Positions 43,819-53,256 of a stretch of 64,000 nt of DNA are shown one piece after another; position 1 is the first letter of the stretch, and each line of letters starts with the position of its first letter. A program made the position numbers and the translations under genes. The stretch comes from Shewanella sp. UCD-KL21 (lineage in GTDB: Bacteria > Pseudomonadota > Gammaproteobacteria > Enterobacterales > Shewanellaceae): the NCBI RefSeq assembly GCF_001957135.1, contig NZ_MPHK01000001.1, positions 1-64,000 of the forward strand. The letters are read 5' to 3'. The notes beneath the pieces were generated by a model that did no database searches, was not told where the DNA came from, and saw only the letters and a list, made by a program, of their open reading frames with translations.

Positions 43819-46623
43819 ATGTCTAATATCCAATCTAGTTGTGCTTATTGCGGAGTCGGCTGCGGAATAAGTGTAACCCCTAGCAGTCTTAACGACATTG
43901 GATTTGAGCTTGAAGGTGATCGTTCTCACCCAGCCAATAAAGGTCAGTTATGTGCCAAAGGTGAGCGTTTATTAGAAAGCTTAGCCCAGCCAAATAGTTT
44001 ACGTTACCCCAAGTATAAGTCTGGTAAGTCAGTTGCTTGGCCTGAAGCTATCACGACAATTGCTGACACCTTTCAACAAACTATTGATCAATATGGCGCT
44101 GATTCAGTAGCATTTTATCTATCAGGGCAACTTTTAACTGAAGATTACTATGTGGCTAATAAGTTAGCCAAAGGCTTTATTGGCACGGCGAATGTTGATA
44201 CCAATTCACGCCTTTGTATGTCCTCAGCTGTAAGTGCTCACATGCGAGCATTTGGAGAGGATGTTGTAGCGGGTTGTTATGACGATTTTGAACTGGCGGA
44301 AGTGATTGTACTTGTTGGCGCAAATACCGCTTGGACCCATCCGGTTTTATTTCAGCGGATGATTAAAGCCCGTCAGCGTCATGGCACTAAAATAGTCGTA
44401 ATTGACCCAGCTAAAACCGCTACGGCAAGCCAAGCAGATTTGCATCTTCAAATCGCGCCGGGGACAGATAGCTTATTATTTAATGGTTTACTGAATTTTA
44501 TTGCCAAAAATGAAGCGTTAAATCAGCCATATATTGATGCGCACACTGAAAACTTCACTGAAACCTTAGTACACGTTGCCAGTCAAACCGCTGATGTTGA
44601 AACACTTGCCCAAGCGCTATTAGTGCCGATTGATCAGTTGCAGGATTTCTATCAGTTATTTATCTCTCACGCAAAAGTTATGACGGCAAGCTGCCAAGGG
44701 GTAAATCAATCTATTGCAGGCACTGACACAAGCAATGCGATAATCAATTGTCACTTAGCCCTTGGTCAGGTAGGTAAGGAAGGTTGTGGGTTCTTTTCAC
44801 TTACAGGTCAACCCAATGCCATGGGCGGGCGTGAAGTAGGCGGTTTAGCGACACAACTTGCTTGTCATATGGGGTTTTCTGAGCCAGAGCGTCAAGTGTT
44901 AGGAGATTTTTGGCAGTCTGAGGTGATCGCGACTGATAAAGGTCTCACAGCCGTTGAATTATTTGATGGTATGGCAGATGGAACAATTAAAGCGGTGTGG
45001 ATTATGGGTACGAATCCTGTGGTGTCATTGCCCAATACTGCAAAAATCACTGCGGCATTAGAAACCTGTCCTTTTGTAGTGGTGTCTGAGATCAGCCAAG
45101 ATTCTGCGACTGCGCAATTGGCCGATGTGTTATTACCAGCACAGGGGTGGTCTGAAAAATGTGGCACTGTAACTAATAGTGAGCGAGTGATTAGCCGCCA
45201 ACGTGGCTTTATAAAAGCTAAAGGCGCTGCCAAAGCCGACTGGTGGGCCTTGGCAGAAGTCGCAAAAGCGATGGGTTTTGAACAAAGTTTTAGCTTTAAA
45301 AACAGCGCTGCCGTATTTAAAGAATTTGCTCAACTATCAAAAGTAGTTAAGCAAGCATTTCCGCAAAAGCAGTTTGATTTAAGCGGTTTGGCTGATTTAA
45401 CCGATGCGCAATATGATGAGTTACTACCGACCCAGTGGCCTGTTGCTAATCATAATGCCATTGGGGTTAATAACCAAAGATTGTTTGCCGATGGCATATT
45501 CGCCACCGCAACTTCAAAAGCGCAATTTATTGAAACCACAGCAGATTGCCAATTAACACCTTTGTCAGCAGGCCAAGTACGCTTAAACAGTGGTCGCAGC
45601 CGAGATCAATGGCACACCATGACCCGCACCGGTCATATTGCTGCGCTTAGAGCCAGTACCCCAGAGCCTGTTATTGCGGTTCATCCTTCGACTTTAGCGC
45701 AATTGAATTTAATTGAAGACGACTTGGTTACGTTTGCAGACCCAAATTTATCAATAGCAAAGTTAGCCGTGGCAAGAGTAGTTGCTGATGACTCCCAAGC
45801 ACCAGACTTAGGGTTTATGTCAATGCATTGGTCTGAGCAGTTCTCGTTAGGTAGGGGCGTTAATGGCCCACTTGATAGCCAGTTTGACCCTTACTCTAAA
45901 CAGCCAGCGTTTAAATGCCAAACCGTGTCGCTCGCTAAAGTAGCTGTGACATTGCAAGGGGTCGTTTTTGGTCAGCATGATCCACAAATGCAAGGCCTGA
46001 ACTGGAATGTTCAGCAAACATTATCCACTGGCAGTTGTTATCACATCGGTTTTGAAAATACAGATGCAGCATTTGCCTATCAGTCAACGGCGCACGCGTT
46101 AAAATGGACCATTTCCCTTGCTAGTCAGCAACTTATCCATGTGCAGTGCAATATCAGCAACGGCTTGTTGGTATCACTTAAACTGTTAAGTGGCACAAAG
46201 GTAGCGGTTTCCCTTGAAGCGATGAATTTGCTTATTGGTCAAACCGTTGATGTCGCATTAATGCGGCAATTACATCAGTTGCTTAAAGCTGGTAACAGCC
46301 CACTCATTTGTGCCTGTACCGGTGTCACGCAAGCCAATATTGAAGATGCCATGCTGCAAAAGCTTGATAATACAGTATTCAGTAAACGTGCCTTAGCATC
46401 TGATTTTTCAGGCGCTACAGCGATTAACACGGACATTACACAAGCGGATTTCGATAAGGCATTAGATGAAACCCAAACAGAGCTAGGCTGCGGCAGACAA
46501 TGTGGAAGCTGCCACAGTGAAGTGAATCAATGTGCCAGTGATATTTGGCATATTGCTTTAGCTGATATAGCGACAGAGTCATCAGAGCAAGAACGTAAAT
46601 CAACCCAAGAGGAGGTGGTGTAA
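43819..46623 (+). CDS. nasA: Assimilatory nitrate reductase catalytic subunit
   Basis: This 934-residue cytoplasmic molybdopterin enzyme reduces nitrate to nitrite for assimilation. The N-terminal [4Fe-4S] site is CAYCGVGC with the fourth Cys in GQLCAKGERL. Mo-bis-MGD binding regions include DTNSRLCMSSAV, NTAWTHPVLFQRM, IDPAKTATA and MGTNPVVSLPN, and the dinucleotide-binding C-terminal part has LNSGRSRDQWHTMTRTGHIA. A BFD-like [2Fe-2S] domain follows near 835-900 (ICACTGV, GCGRQCGSCHSEV), as in NasA of gammaproteobacteria. There is no signal peptide, which separates it from periplasmic NapA. The start at 43819 (MSNIQSSCAYC) is favoured over GTG 43804. The stop overlaps the cobA start. Confidence 0.95.
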   Translation: MSNIQSSCAYCGVGCGISVTPSSLNDIGFELEGDRSHPANKGQLCAKGERLLESLAQPNSLRYPKYKSGKSVAWPEAITTIADTFQQTIDQYGADSVAFYLSGQLLTEDYYVANKLAKGFIGTANVDTNSRLCMSSAVSAHMRAFGEDVVAGCYDDFELAEVIVLVGANTAWTHPVLFQRMIKARQRHGTKIVVIDPAKTATASQADLHLQIAPGTDSLLFNGLLNFIAKNEALNQPYIDAHTENFTETLVHVASQTADVETLAQALLVPIDQLQDFYQLFISHAKVMTASCQGVNQSIAGTDTSNAIINCHLALGQVGKEGCGFFSLTGQPNAMGGREVGGLATQLACHMGFSEPERQVLGDFWQSEVIATDKGLTAVELFDGMADGTIKAVWIMGTNPVVSLPNTAKITAALETCPFVVVSEISQDSATAQLADVLLPAQGWSEKCGTVTNSERVISRQRGFIKAKGAAKADWWALAEVAKAMGFEQSFSFKNSAAVFKEFAQLSKVVKQAFPQKQFDLSGLADLTDAQYDELLPTQWPVANHNAIGVNNQRLFADGIFATATSKAQFIETTADCQLTPLSAGQVRLNSGRSRDQWHTMTRTGHIAALRASTPEPVIAVHPSTLAQLNLIEDDLVTFADPNLSIAKLAVARVVADDSQAPDLGFMSMHWSEQFSLGRGVNGPLDSQFDPYSKQPAFKCQTVSLAKVAVTLQGVVFGQHDPQMQGLNWNVQQTLSTGSCYHIGFENTDAAFAYQSTAHALKWTISLASQQLIHVQCNISNGLLVSLKLLSGTKVAVSLEAMNLLIGQTVDVALMRQLHQLLKAGNSPLICACTGVTQANIEDAMLQKLDNTVFSKRALASDFSGATAINTDITQADFDKALDETQTELGCGRQCGSCHSEVNQCASDIWHIALADIATESSEQERKSTQEEVV

Positions 46624-47480
46624 TGAGTCATACATTGAATAAGCTAATTAACCTTAATGACGCAGCCGCTAATAATGATTTGATTTCGGGTGATGTCGAA
46701 ATTGTCGGCGCCGGTTGCGGGCAGCTAGATTTAATGACCATTAAAGCGGCTCGAATAGTGTCTCAAGCTGAAGCGATAGTTTATGACAGCTTAGTGAGCA
46801 GCGATATTCTTTCATTAGTCTCTGTTGATTGTCAGCGTCACTTTGTCGGTAAACGTTGCGGTCAACCAAGCTATAAGCAAGGTGATATAAACGCTTTACT
46901 AGCAAAGCTTGCCTTACAAGGACTTAAAGTTGTGCGTTTAAAAGGTGGCGATCCACATATTTTTGGGCGCGGGGCAGAAGAGTCGTTATATTTAGCCAGA
47001 TTGGGTATAACCAGCCGTTTTACACCAGGTATTACCGCGGCGTTAGGTTGTGCTTCAACAACGGGTATCCCACTCACTTATCGCGGAACCGCTCGTTCAG
47101 TGACCTTAGTGACAGGTACCCGCATTACAAATGATGGGCTAGATCAGGCGCCAACCCATTGGAAAGGTTTATTAGAAGCACAATCTACCTTAGTTTTTTA
47201 CATGGGCAAAGAGCAAGCTACAGCTATTTCAGCAGGACTTATGGCGGTTAACGCCGATGCTAAATTGCCCGTGGCATTTGTTACCAATGGCGGTAGACCT
47301 AATCAATTAATTACCTATGCCAATGTCAGCAATATGGCTGAACAAGCGACTTTAATTAAAGATAGTGGCCCAACCTTAATCATCATTGGAGAAGTGGTTG
47401 CTGTAGGGCAAGAGTTATCTGGCTTATTGTCTGACATACAAGCCAAGCCAACACATTTTGTGGAGGTGGCCTATGGTTGA
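46623..47480 (+). CDS. cobA: Uroporphyrinogen-III C-methyltransferase
   Basis: This enzyme methylates uroporphyrinogen III twice with SAM to precorrin-2, the precursor of sirohaem, which is the cofactor of the nitrite reductase encoded downstream. The 285 residues include VEIVGAGCGQLDLMTIKAAR near 22 (SAM loop), VYDSLVSSDIL, VRLKGGDPHIFGRGAEES near 102, PGITAALGCASTTGIPLTYR, VTLVTGTRI and LIIIGEVV. The short N-terminal leader before VEIVGAG is unusual but modest. It overlaps the nasA stop (TAATG), so it is translationally coupled. The enzyme lacks the CysG dehydrogenase/chelatase half. Confidence 0.93.
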   Translation: MSHTLNKLINLNDAAANNDLISGDVEIVGAGCGQLDLMTIKAARIVSQAEAIVYDSLVSSDILSLVSVDCQRHFVGKRCGQPSYKQGDINALLAKLALQGLKVVRLKGGDPHIFGRGAEESLYLARLGITSRFTPGITAALGCASTTGIPLTYRGTARSVTLVTGTRITNDGLDQAPTHWKGLLEAQSTLVFYMGKEQATAISAGLMAVNADAKLPVAFVTNGGRPNQLITYANVSNMAEQATLIKDSGPTLIIIGEVVAVGQELSGLLSDIQAKPTHFVEVAYG

Positions 47481-48648
47481 ACAACAAACGCAAGATATGC
47501 TTGATGCCGCTGATTTTGATAGCCGTAAGCTCATCAAAGCACTGGGTAAAGGCGTTAAAGGTAGCCGCAGTTTGAATCTTGATGAGGCAGCTTATCTGAT
47601 TAAAGGTTTTGCAAGTGGTGACATTTCTACTGCGCAAATGGCGGCAGCGATGATGCTTATGCGAGTACGTGGTGAATCAGTTGAAGAACTTGCAGGCGTA
47701 GCGTCAGGGCTAAAGCAGTTGGTTTCTCCTCAGTGGAAAAATATTAAAGCAGATATTGATTGGCCGGTATATGCCGGTAAGCGCGAGCAGTTACCTTGGT
47801 TATTATTATCGGCAAAAATGCTGGCTAAACAAGGTAAAACCATAGTGTTGCATGGTGATAGTCAATCATTACCCCATCGACGTCATGTTGAATCATATAT
47901 TGCGGCTTTAGATATTCCTAAATGCGACAACGCCGAAACAGCCGCAGACATGTTAACGAAAACAGGGCTGATTTACCTTAACAGCGCAGATGTGATTCCA
48001 GTATTAAATGATTGCCGCGCTTTGCATCAAGAGTTGGGTTTACGAAGTTTTATTCAAATGTCTGTTCGCTGCGTTAACCCGTGTAATGCGGCATTTAGCC
48101 TTCGCAGTTATTTTCATCCTGGATTAGATAAATTGCATCATCAAGTGGCAGCGCTTTTGGCAAAGAGCAGTGGCCAAAATGAAGCGGCAGATATTGCTAT
48201 TTTTAAAGGCCTGCAGGGGGAAACCGAAATCAACCCTCGTGTCAGTACTCGGGTGGGTTTACTGCGCTTTAATGGCCAACATGAAGCTAATTTTGCTGAG
48301 ATTGATCTGCCGACTCAACTTGAGGCGTTTGTGGGGGCTAAGCTTGGTCAAGCTGATTTGCCTGCTGCTGTACTGGCACAACTTTGGCTGGCTGAAGACA
48401 TTACTGAGGCCGATTTATCAACGGCACAATTACAGCAAGCGATAGCCAGTGTCACCGCCACGATAGCGCTGGTAAATGTGCTATGTAATAAAGAATTAGC
48501 AATTAATGATGCCTTAGAAAATGCCAAAAAAGTCTGGTTTGAGCGAAATAAATATGTCATTCAAGACTCACCTGTTATGAGGACATCCCTGTGGCAAACT
48601 ATTGAAAATAAAATTATTCCGTCAACTCGACATGCAGTAAGGAGTTAA
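47473..48648 (+). CDS. Anthranilate phosphoribosyltransferase-like (GT3/YbiB-type) protein
   Basis: This 391-residue protein has the TrpD-like fold. A small helical N-terminal domain (RSLNLDEAAYLIKGFASGDI, AAMMLMRVRGESVEELAGVA) is followed by an alpha/beta domain (YAGKREQLPWLLLSAKMLAK, IVLHGDSQ, LGLRSFIQMSVRCVNPCNAA). The KHGN-type phosphoribosyl loop of true TrpD is replaced (VLHGD-), so it is a YbiB-type paralogue that may bind nucleic acid or an unknown ligand rather than make PR-anthranilate. It overlaps cobA by 8 nt with GGAGG before the ATG, and so is part of the nas operon. Its role in nitrate assimilation is unknown. Confidence 0.8.
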   Translation: MVEQQTQDMLDAADFDSRKLIKALGKGVKGSRSLNLDEAAYLIKGFASGDISTAQMAAAMMLMRVRGESVEELAGVASGLKQLVSPQWKNIKADIDWPVYAGKREQLPWLLLSAKMLAKQGKTIVLHGDSQSLPHRRHVESYIAALDIPKCDNAETAADMLTKTGLIYLNSADVIPVLNDCRALHQELGLRSFIQMSVRCVNPCNAAFSLRSYFHPGLDKLHHQVAALLAKSSGQNEAADIAIFKGLQGETEINPRVSTRVGLLRFNGQHEANFAEIDLPTQLEAFVGAKLGQADLPAAVLAQLWLAEDITEADLSTAQLQQAIASVTATIALVNVLCNKELAINDALENAKKVWFERNKYVIQDSPVMRTSLWQTIENKIIPSTRHAVRS

Positions 48649-48652
48649 ACAT

Positions 48653-49297
48653 ATGATTAATTATATCTATTGTGACCCATCATTTAATAACCATGCATTG
48701 CTGACAGATTATAAAGTCCAACTAAGTCAGTTACAGGCATGTGTTGAAGTAACAAGCCTCAGTCAACTAGAACAAAATGTACTTAAGGGGGATGGCTCAT
48801 GTTTAGTCTTTTTAACCAATGAATTACAACCCTTGCAGCAAGCCTTTATTGAGCGTTTGTTATCGAATACGGCTTTACCCATTATTGTGAATGCCCAGCA
48901 TTGGGATGAAAACCACCTCGCCAGTTTGTTACTTTGCGGCAGGGTGACTTTTGTACCCGAGCAGCTGTCAGCAAAGCGCCTAAATGCTTTAGTGAACCTT
49001 GCAAAAATTCGCTTTGATAATGCTTCAAATATGCTCGAAAAGGTGAAGCAATTAGATGAGAAATGTGTCGCGATGAAGCTGGTGTCAAAAGCCAAGTCGT
49101 TACTGCAATTGCAGGGTATTAGCGAAAAAGTGGCCCATGAATTGATCCAAAAACAGGCCATGAGCAAGGGGGTAAGCGTAGCTGAAATGGCAAAAAGTAT
49201 CATTGCAGCCGCAAAACAAATTGAAGCAAATCAAAGAGGGGCGAACCGAATGCAACAATTTGGTGCGCGTGCGCCTGTGGTGACCAGTATTGCCTAG
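48653..49297 (+). CDS. ANTAR-domain regulator (NasT-like)
   Basis: This 214-residue protein has a receiver-like N-terminal domain (to about residue 120; SCLVFLTNELQPLQQ, TALPIIVNAQHW, LLCGRVTFVPEQL), a coiled linker (LVNLAKIRFDNASNMLEKVK) and a C-terminal three-helix ANTAR domain (about 135-195; KLVSKAKSLLQLQGISEKVA, ELIQKQAMSKGVSVAEMAKS). ANTAR proteins bind paired RNA hairpins in leaders and prevent termination; NasT does so for nitrate/nitrite reductase genes. The receiver lacks an obvious phospho-Asp pocket, as in NasT. Last gene of the nasA unit, directly upstream of the terminator-bearing nirBD leader. No NasS sensor is in the window. Confidence 0.82.
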   Translation: MINYIYCDPSFNNHALLTDYKVQLSQLQACVEVTSLSQLEQNVLKGDGSCLVFLTNELQPLQQAFIERLLSNTALPIIVNAQHWDENHLASLLLCGRVTFVPEQLSAKRLNALVNLAKIRFDNASNMLEKVKQLDEKCVAMKLVSKAKSLLQLQGISEKVAHELIQKQAMSKGVSVAEMAKSIIAAAKQIEANQRGANRMQQFGARAPVVTSIA

Positions 49298-49357
49298 TAT
49301 TTTTTCAGGGAAATATATTATGTTACATATTTACAATGACTTATAGATTGTTGTTTG

Positions 49358-49374
49358 TTGGCATAGTCAATGCA
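49358..49374 (+). promoter_or_regulatory. Sigma54-like promoter of nirBD
   Basis: TTGGCATAGTCAATGCA has GG-N10-GC spacing and a good -24 element (TTGGCA); the -12 is ATGCA rather than TTGCA. It would start a leader of roughly 320 nt. Confidence 0.55.
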
Positions 49375-49384
49375 AAGTATTGGC

Positions 49385-49708
49385 TAGATCATGTGAGCAA
49401 TAAAGTTGTGTGAAGCATTAGCTAGCTGAAGGCGAGCTTGCGGTAATAAATCGCTGTGGAAATAAATAGAAGAGATAAAGAGTTTAGGTCCATCGTTATC
49501 ATTATGACAAATTGTAGCTTGGATCTCTAACCTCAAAATGCAATGGCGCGAGAACCTAATCGTCGTTAATCAATACGCTGTAACAGCGTAATTTAAACAG
49601 TTTATAGTTAAAAATTTGAAGACTTTTGGCAATGGCGCCAGCTCTGTTAATCCAGAGGCTGGCGCTTTTTTGTTTTTAGGGCTTCAACAAAAATTCAAGG
49701 AGCCTTCT
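49385..49708 (+). promoter_or_regulatory. nirBD leader with probable antitermination control
   Basis: The leader between the sigma54-like promoter and nirB contains an imperfect long stem (GTTTAGGTCCA near 49481 with TGGATCTCTAAC near 49519), a hairpin ATACGCTG/CAGCGTA (49574-49590) and a strong terminator (49635-49671). GCAATGGCGC occurs at 49540-49549 and 49629-49638. The upstream TGGCGC (49544-49549) can pair with GCGCCA (49635-49640) of the terminator's left arm and so could act as antiterminator. A NasT-like ANTAR gene lies just upstream. The exact ANTAR hexaloop pair was not identified. Confidence 0.6.
49635..49671 (+). terminator. Leader terminator before nirB
   Basis: GCGCCAGCTCTG (49635-49646) and CAGAGGCTGGCGC (49653-49665) form a 12-bp stem with one bulge and a 6-nt TTAATC loop, followed by T6 and a second T-run. 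It lies 38 nt upstream of the nirB start, so it must be read through for expression. Confidence 0.9.
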
Positions 49709-52318
49709 ATGGCAAATGCAAAATCCAAGCTGGTAGTGATAGGTAATGGCATGGTGGGTCATCACTTTATCGAGCAATTATGTCGTCAAGGGTTGCAGCA
49801 GCAATTTGATATTGAAGTGTTTGGTGAAGAGCCCCGACCTGCATACGATAGGGTGCAACTGTCAAAATATTTTGAAAGCGGTAGTGCCGATGAATTGATG
49901 CTAACTAGTGCAGAGGATTATCAAGATTGGGGGGTAAAGTTGCACCTTGATAGCCGAATTACCGCGTTAGATACCGCCAATAAAACCGTGACCACAGAAG
50001 CGGGCGTAACGACAGCCTATGACAGTTTAGTCCTTGCAACAGGCTCTTACCCATTTGTCCCACCTATTGCTGGTAACGATAGAGAAAGCTGTGTGGTGTA
50101 CCGCACCATTGAAGATTTACAAGATATTGAAGCGGCAGCGAAAAAATCTAAAGTTGGCGTGGTAGTCGGTGGCGGTTTGTTAGGCCTTGAAGCGGCAAAT
50201 GCACTAATGGCCCTTGGCGTAACCACGCATGTTGTTGAATTTGCACCACAGTTAATGCCAGTACAATTAAATGATAAAGCAGGTGATTTACTAAAAAGTA
50301 AAATTAATGATTTAGGCGTATCAGTACATACCTCTAAAGCCACCACCGCCATTATCGATGGTGAGAGCGCAGTGCACCGCATGACATTTAACGATGATAG
50401 CTTTCTTGAAACTGACATGATTGTGTTTTCTGCCGGTATTCGACCTCAAGATGCATTAGCTAGAAGCAGCGGGCTGCAAATGGGCGAGCGCGGCGGCATT
50501 GCAATTGATGATAACTGCTTAACCTCAGCACCGGATGTTTATGCCATCGGTGAATGTGCCTTATGGCAAAACCGCATTTTTGGCTTAGTTGCCCCAGGTT
50601 ATCAAATGGCGCGGGTCGCGGTGTCGCATTTAGCGGCAGGCGTTGCTACGGCGCCTTCGGAATCGTTGGCATTTACTGGCGCAGATATGAGCACCAAACT
50701 CAAGCTATTAGGTGTTGATGTTGCTGCCATTGGTGAAAGCCGCGGTTTCGACAATGCGCAATTTGTGGAGTTATCTGACAATCAATCAGGCGTATATAAA
50801 AAGTTGTGGTTAGATGAGTCGGGTCAATATCTTAAAGGCGCTGTATTAGTGGGCGATAACAGTGACTATGCCCGTTTACTGGATTTGTATTTATCGCAAG
50901 ATGCAATTGAAGGCAATGCGGTTGAATTATTAATGACGGGTGATGAAACGGCGCTTGAATTAAAAGACAGCTCAATAGTTTGCTCTTGTCATCAAGTGAC
51001 TAAGTCTGATATCACCACTTCTGTGACCAAAGGCAATCATACTATTGCTGAAATCAAAACCTGTACTCGAGCCGCATCAGGCTGTGGTGGGTGTGCGCCA
51101 TTGCTGAAGAAAATCATGGATGAAGCACTCATAGCAGAAGGGGTTGAGTGCAATACTGGTATTTGTGAGCATTTTGAACACGATAGACAGTCTTTGTATC
51201 ATTTGTGCCAAGTTGAAAACATTACTGACTTTGAGACGTTAATTACTCGCCATGGTAAACACGCTGGTACCAATGCAGGGTCGACGTTTGGTTGTGATAT
51301 TTGTAAGCCCGCTGCGGGGTCAATTTTTGCTTCATTGCAGAATAAATATGTTTTAAACCAAGAGAGCAGTCATGTTCAGTTGCAAGATACTAACGACGCC
51401 TATCTTGGCAATATACAAAAAGATGGTACTTACTCTGTCGTGCCGCGAATTGCAGGTGGTGAAATTACCCCTGATGGTTTGATTGCTATTGGCGCTGTTG
51501 CCAAAGAATATGACTTGTACACCAAAATTACAGGTGGTCAGCGAATTGACTTATTTGGCGCAAAATTATCCGAGTTACCGAGTATTTGGAGTAAATTAAT
51601 TGATGCAGGGTTTGAAACCGGTCATGCCTACGGTAAATCGCTGCGTACGGTTAAATCTTGTGTGGGGAGCACTTGGTGTCGTTATGGTGTTCAAGACTCT
51701 GTTTCTACAGCCATTGATTTAGAGAACCGCTATAAAGGTTTACGTGCGCCCCATAAAATTAAGTTTGCTGTCTCGGGGTGTACTCGAGAATGCGCAGAAG
51801 CCCAAAGCAAAGATATTGGTGTAATCGCTACCGATAAAGGTTGGAACTTATATGTTGCTGGTAATGGCGGTATGCGTCCACGCCATGGTGATTTATTTGC
51901 CACCGATTTAGATACTGATACCTTAGTCAAATATATCGACAGAGTTCTGATGTTTTACATTAAAACCGCTGATAAATTACAACGCACTTCAGTGTGGATG
52001 GAGTCGCTAGAAGGCGGTTTAGCCTATCTACAGTCGGTGGTGATACAAGATAGTTTAGGCCTTGCGGCAGAGCTTGATAGTCAAATGGCCAAAGTGGTCG
52101 CGGCTTATCAATGTGAGTGGAAAACCAGTCTTGAAAAACCTGAATACCTGGCCCGTTTTAATGAGTTTGTTAACCCAGATGCTCAGCCTGAAGGTGAAAC
52201 ACATCTGTATCATCGCGCCCGTCAGCAGCGTTTTCCGGCTATGGTATCAACTGGTGCCGGTGACATTGCGATTAAAGAAATTGAATCAGAATCAGACGTT
52301 GTGGAGGAATTGGTATGA
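49709..52318 (+). CDS. nirB: NADH-dependent nitrite reductase large subunit
   Basis: NirB reduces nitrite to ammonium in the cytoplasm with sirohaem. The 869 residues contain an N-terminal FAD/NADH oxidoreductase part (VVIGNGMVGHHFIEQL, GVVVGGGLLGLEAANAL, DVYAIGECALW), BFD-like [2Fe-2S] segments (IVCSCHQVT and RAASGCGGCAPLL; FGCDICKPAAGS) and the sirohaem/[4Fe-4S] domain (CVGSTWCRYGVQDS near 647 and VSGCTRECAEAQ near 689). The start at 49709 (MANAKSKLVVIG) follows AAGGAG; the longer frame would begin inside the leader terminator. It overlaps nirD by 4 nt. Sirohaem is supplied through the cobA product. Confidence 0.97.
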   Translation: MANAKSKLVVIGNGMVGHHFIEQLCRQGLQQQFDIEVFGEEPRPAYDRVQLSKYFESGSADELMLTSAEDYQDWGVKLHLDSRITALDTANKTVTTEAGVTTAYDSLVLATGSYPFVPPIAGNDRESCVVYRTIEDLQDIEAAAKKSKVGVVVGGGLLGLEAANALMALGVTTHVVEFAPQLMPVQLNDKAGDLLKSKINDLGVSVHTSKATTAIIDGESAVHRMTFNDDSFLETDMIVFSAGIRPQDALARSSGLQMGERGGIAIDDNCLTSAPDVYAIGECALWQNRIFGLVAPGYQMARVAVSHLAAGVATAPSESLAFTGADMSTKLKLLGVDVAAIGESRGFDNAQFVELSDNQSGVYKKLWLDESGQYLKGAVLVGDNSDYARLLDLYLSQDAIEGNAVELLMTGDETALELKDSSIVCSCHQVTKSDITTSVTKGNHTIAEIKTCTRAASGCGGCAPLLKKIMDEALIAEGVECNTGICEHFEHDRQSLYHLCQVENITDFETLITRHGKHAGTNAGSTFGCDICKPAAGSIFASLQNKYVLNQESSHVQLQDTNDAYLGNIQKDGTYSVVPRIAGGEITPDGLIAIGAVAKEYDLYTKITGGQRIDLFGAKLSELPSIWSKLIDAGFETGHAYGKSLRTVKSCVGSTWCRYGVQDSVSTAIDLENRYKGLRAPHKIKFAVSGCTRECAEAQSKDIGVIATDKGWNLYVAGNGGMRPRHGDLFATDLDTDTLVKYIDRVLMFYIKTADKLQRTSVWMESLEGGLAYLQSVVIQDSLGLAAELDSQMAKVVAAYQCEWKTSLEKPEYLARFNEFVNPDAQPEGETHLYHRARQQRFPAMVSTGAGDIAIKEIESESDVVEELV

Positions 52319-52641
52319 GTTGGGTGAATGTATGTAATGAATCAAGCTTACCACAAGGCACGGGGATTGCAGCGTGGGTTGCGGGTAAAGCCGTGGCCAT
52401 TTTTGATTTAGGCAAACACGGTTTGTTTGCCATTGATAATATCGATCCGGCGACAGGGGTAAGTTTGTTAGCTCGTGGCTTAATTTGTGATGTTGAAGGT
52501 AAGTTATGTGTGGCTTCTCCATTATATAAGCAACATTACAACTTAGTGACTGGCGTGTGTATTGAAAATGAAGCGCTGGTGGCTTCACCCTATGAAATTA
52601 AAAAGGAAGCTGGCCAAGTATTAGTACTGGCTAAATCATAG
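52315..52641 (+). CDS. nirD: Nitrite reductase small subunit
   Basis: This 108-residue Rieske-fold protein is the partner of NirB. It matches NirD (WVNVCNESSLPQGTGIAAWV, VAIFDLGKHGLFAIDNIDPA, GLICDVEGKLCVASPLYKQH, YEIKKEAGQVLVL) and, as in NirD generally, lacks the two Cys-His pairs that bind a Rieske cluster. Its ATG overlaps the nirB TGA (ATGA). No nitrate or nitrite transporter follows. Confidence 0.95.
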   Translation: MSWVNVCNESSLPQGTGIAAWVAGKAVAIFDLGKHGLFAIDNIDPATGVSLLARGLICDVEGKLCVASPLYKQHYNLVTGVCIENEALVASPYEIKKEAGQVLVLAKS

Positions 52642-53256
52642 GGTAAAATTAGAAGCGTGTTAAAAATTAATTTTTTAGGAAAGCACGAGTGACACTCATC
52701 AGCGTTAACTGACTTTAGGGTTGGTAGTGCTGTTGAGTTTACGCTTTTCATAAATGATAAGACTATTATTTTTTAATTACTGCGATGTTTTTAAATGATT
52801 TACTTTTAAAAATCTCAAACATTTTATAAATGTTGGGGGTTACAAATAATTTTTCTAATTCTGCACTAAGTAACTTCACACTGTTTACTAATAACCGTTT
52901 CTTATTTTCCCTAATATTTTTCCTAATATTTTTCGTTAAATATTTTCCGCTTTAAAGTTTATTTGGATTGACGTTTAATGCTAAAAACAGCCTCAATTTA
53001 AGATTAATAATCTCATGATATTCTGAACTGGTCTTACCAAGGGAGCTGTATGTTTTTATTGCTAAAATTTAAACAAAAACGTTGATAAATCCTTTTGCTG
53101 TTTAATACTAAAGTGGGGGTGGCTGATGATTTTGTAGCTATTGGTCTATATAGTTTTAATACTCGAGGGGGATTTAGAATAAATTTTATTGAGCAATACT
53201 TTAGCCACTGAAAATGTGAAGGGAATTCTCCTTTCAGTTTATTAAAGGCAGAAAGC
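52642..53256. other. Intergenic region upstream of the curli locus
   Basis: 615 AT-rich bases without a gene. A 12-bp exact tandem duplication CCTAATATTTTT lies at 52910-52921 and 52922-52933. No clear terminator after nirD was found. The promoter of csgBA must lie here, but I cannot place it; a CsgD-type operator consensus is not evident. Confidence 0.5.
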
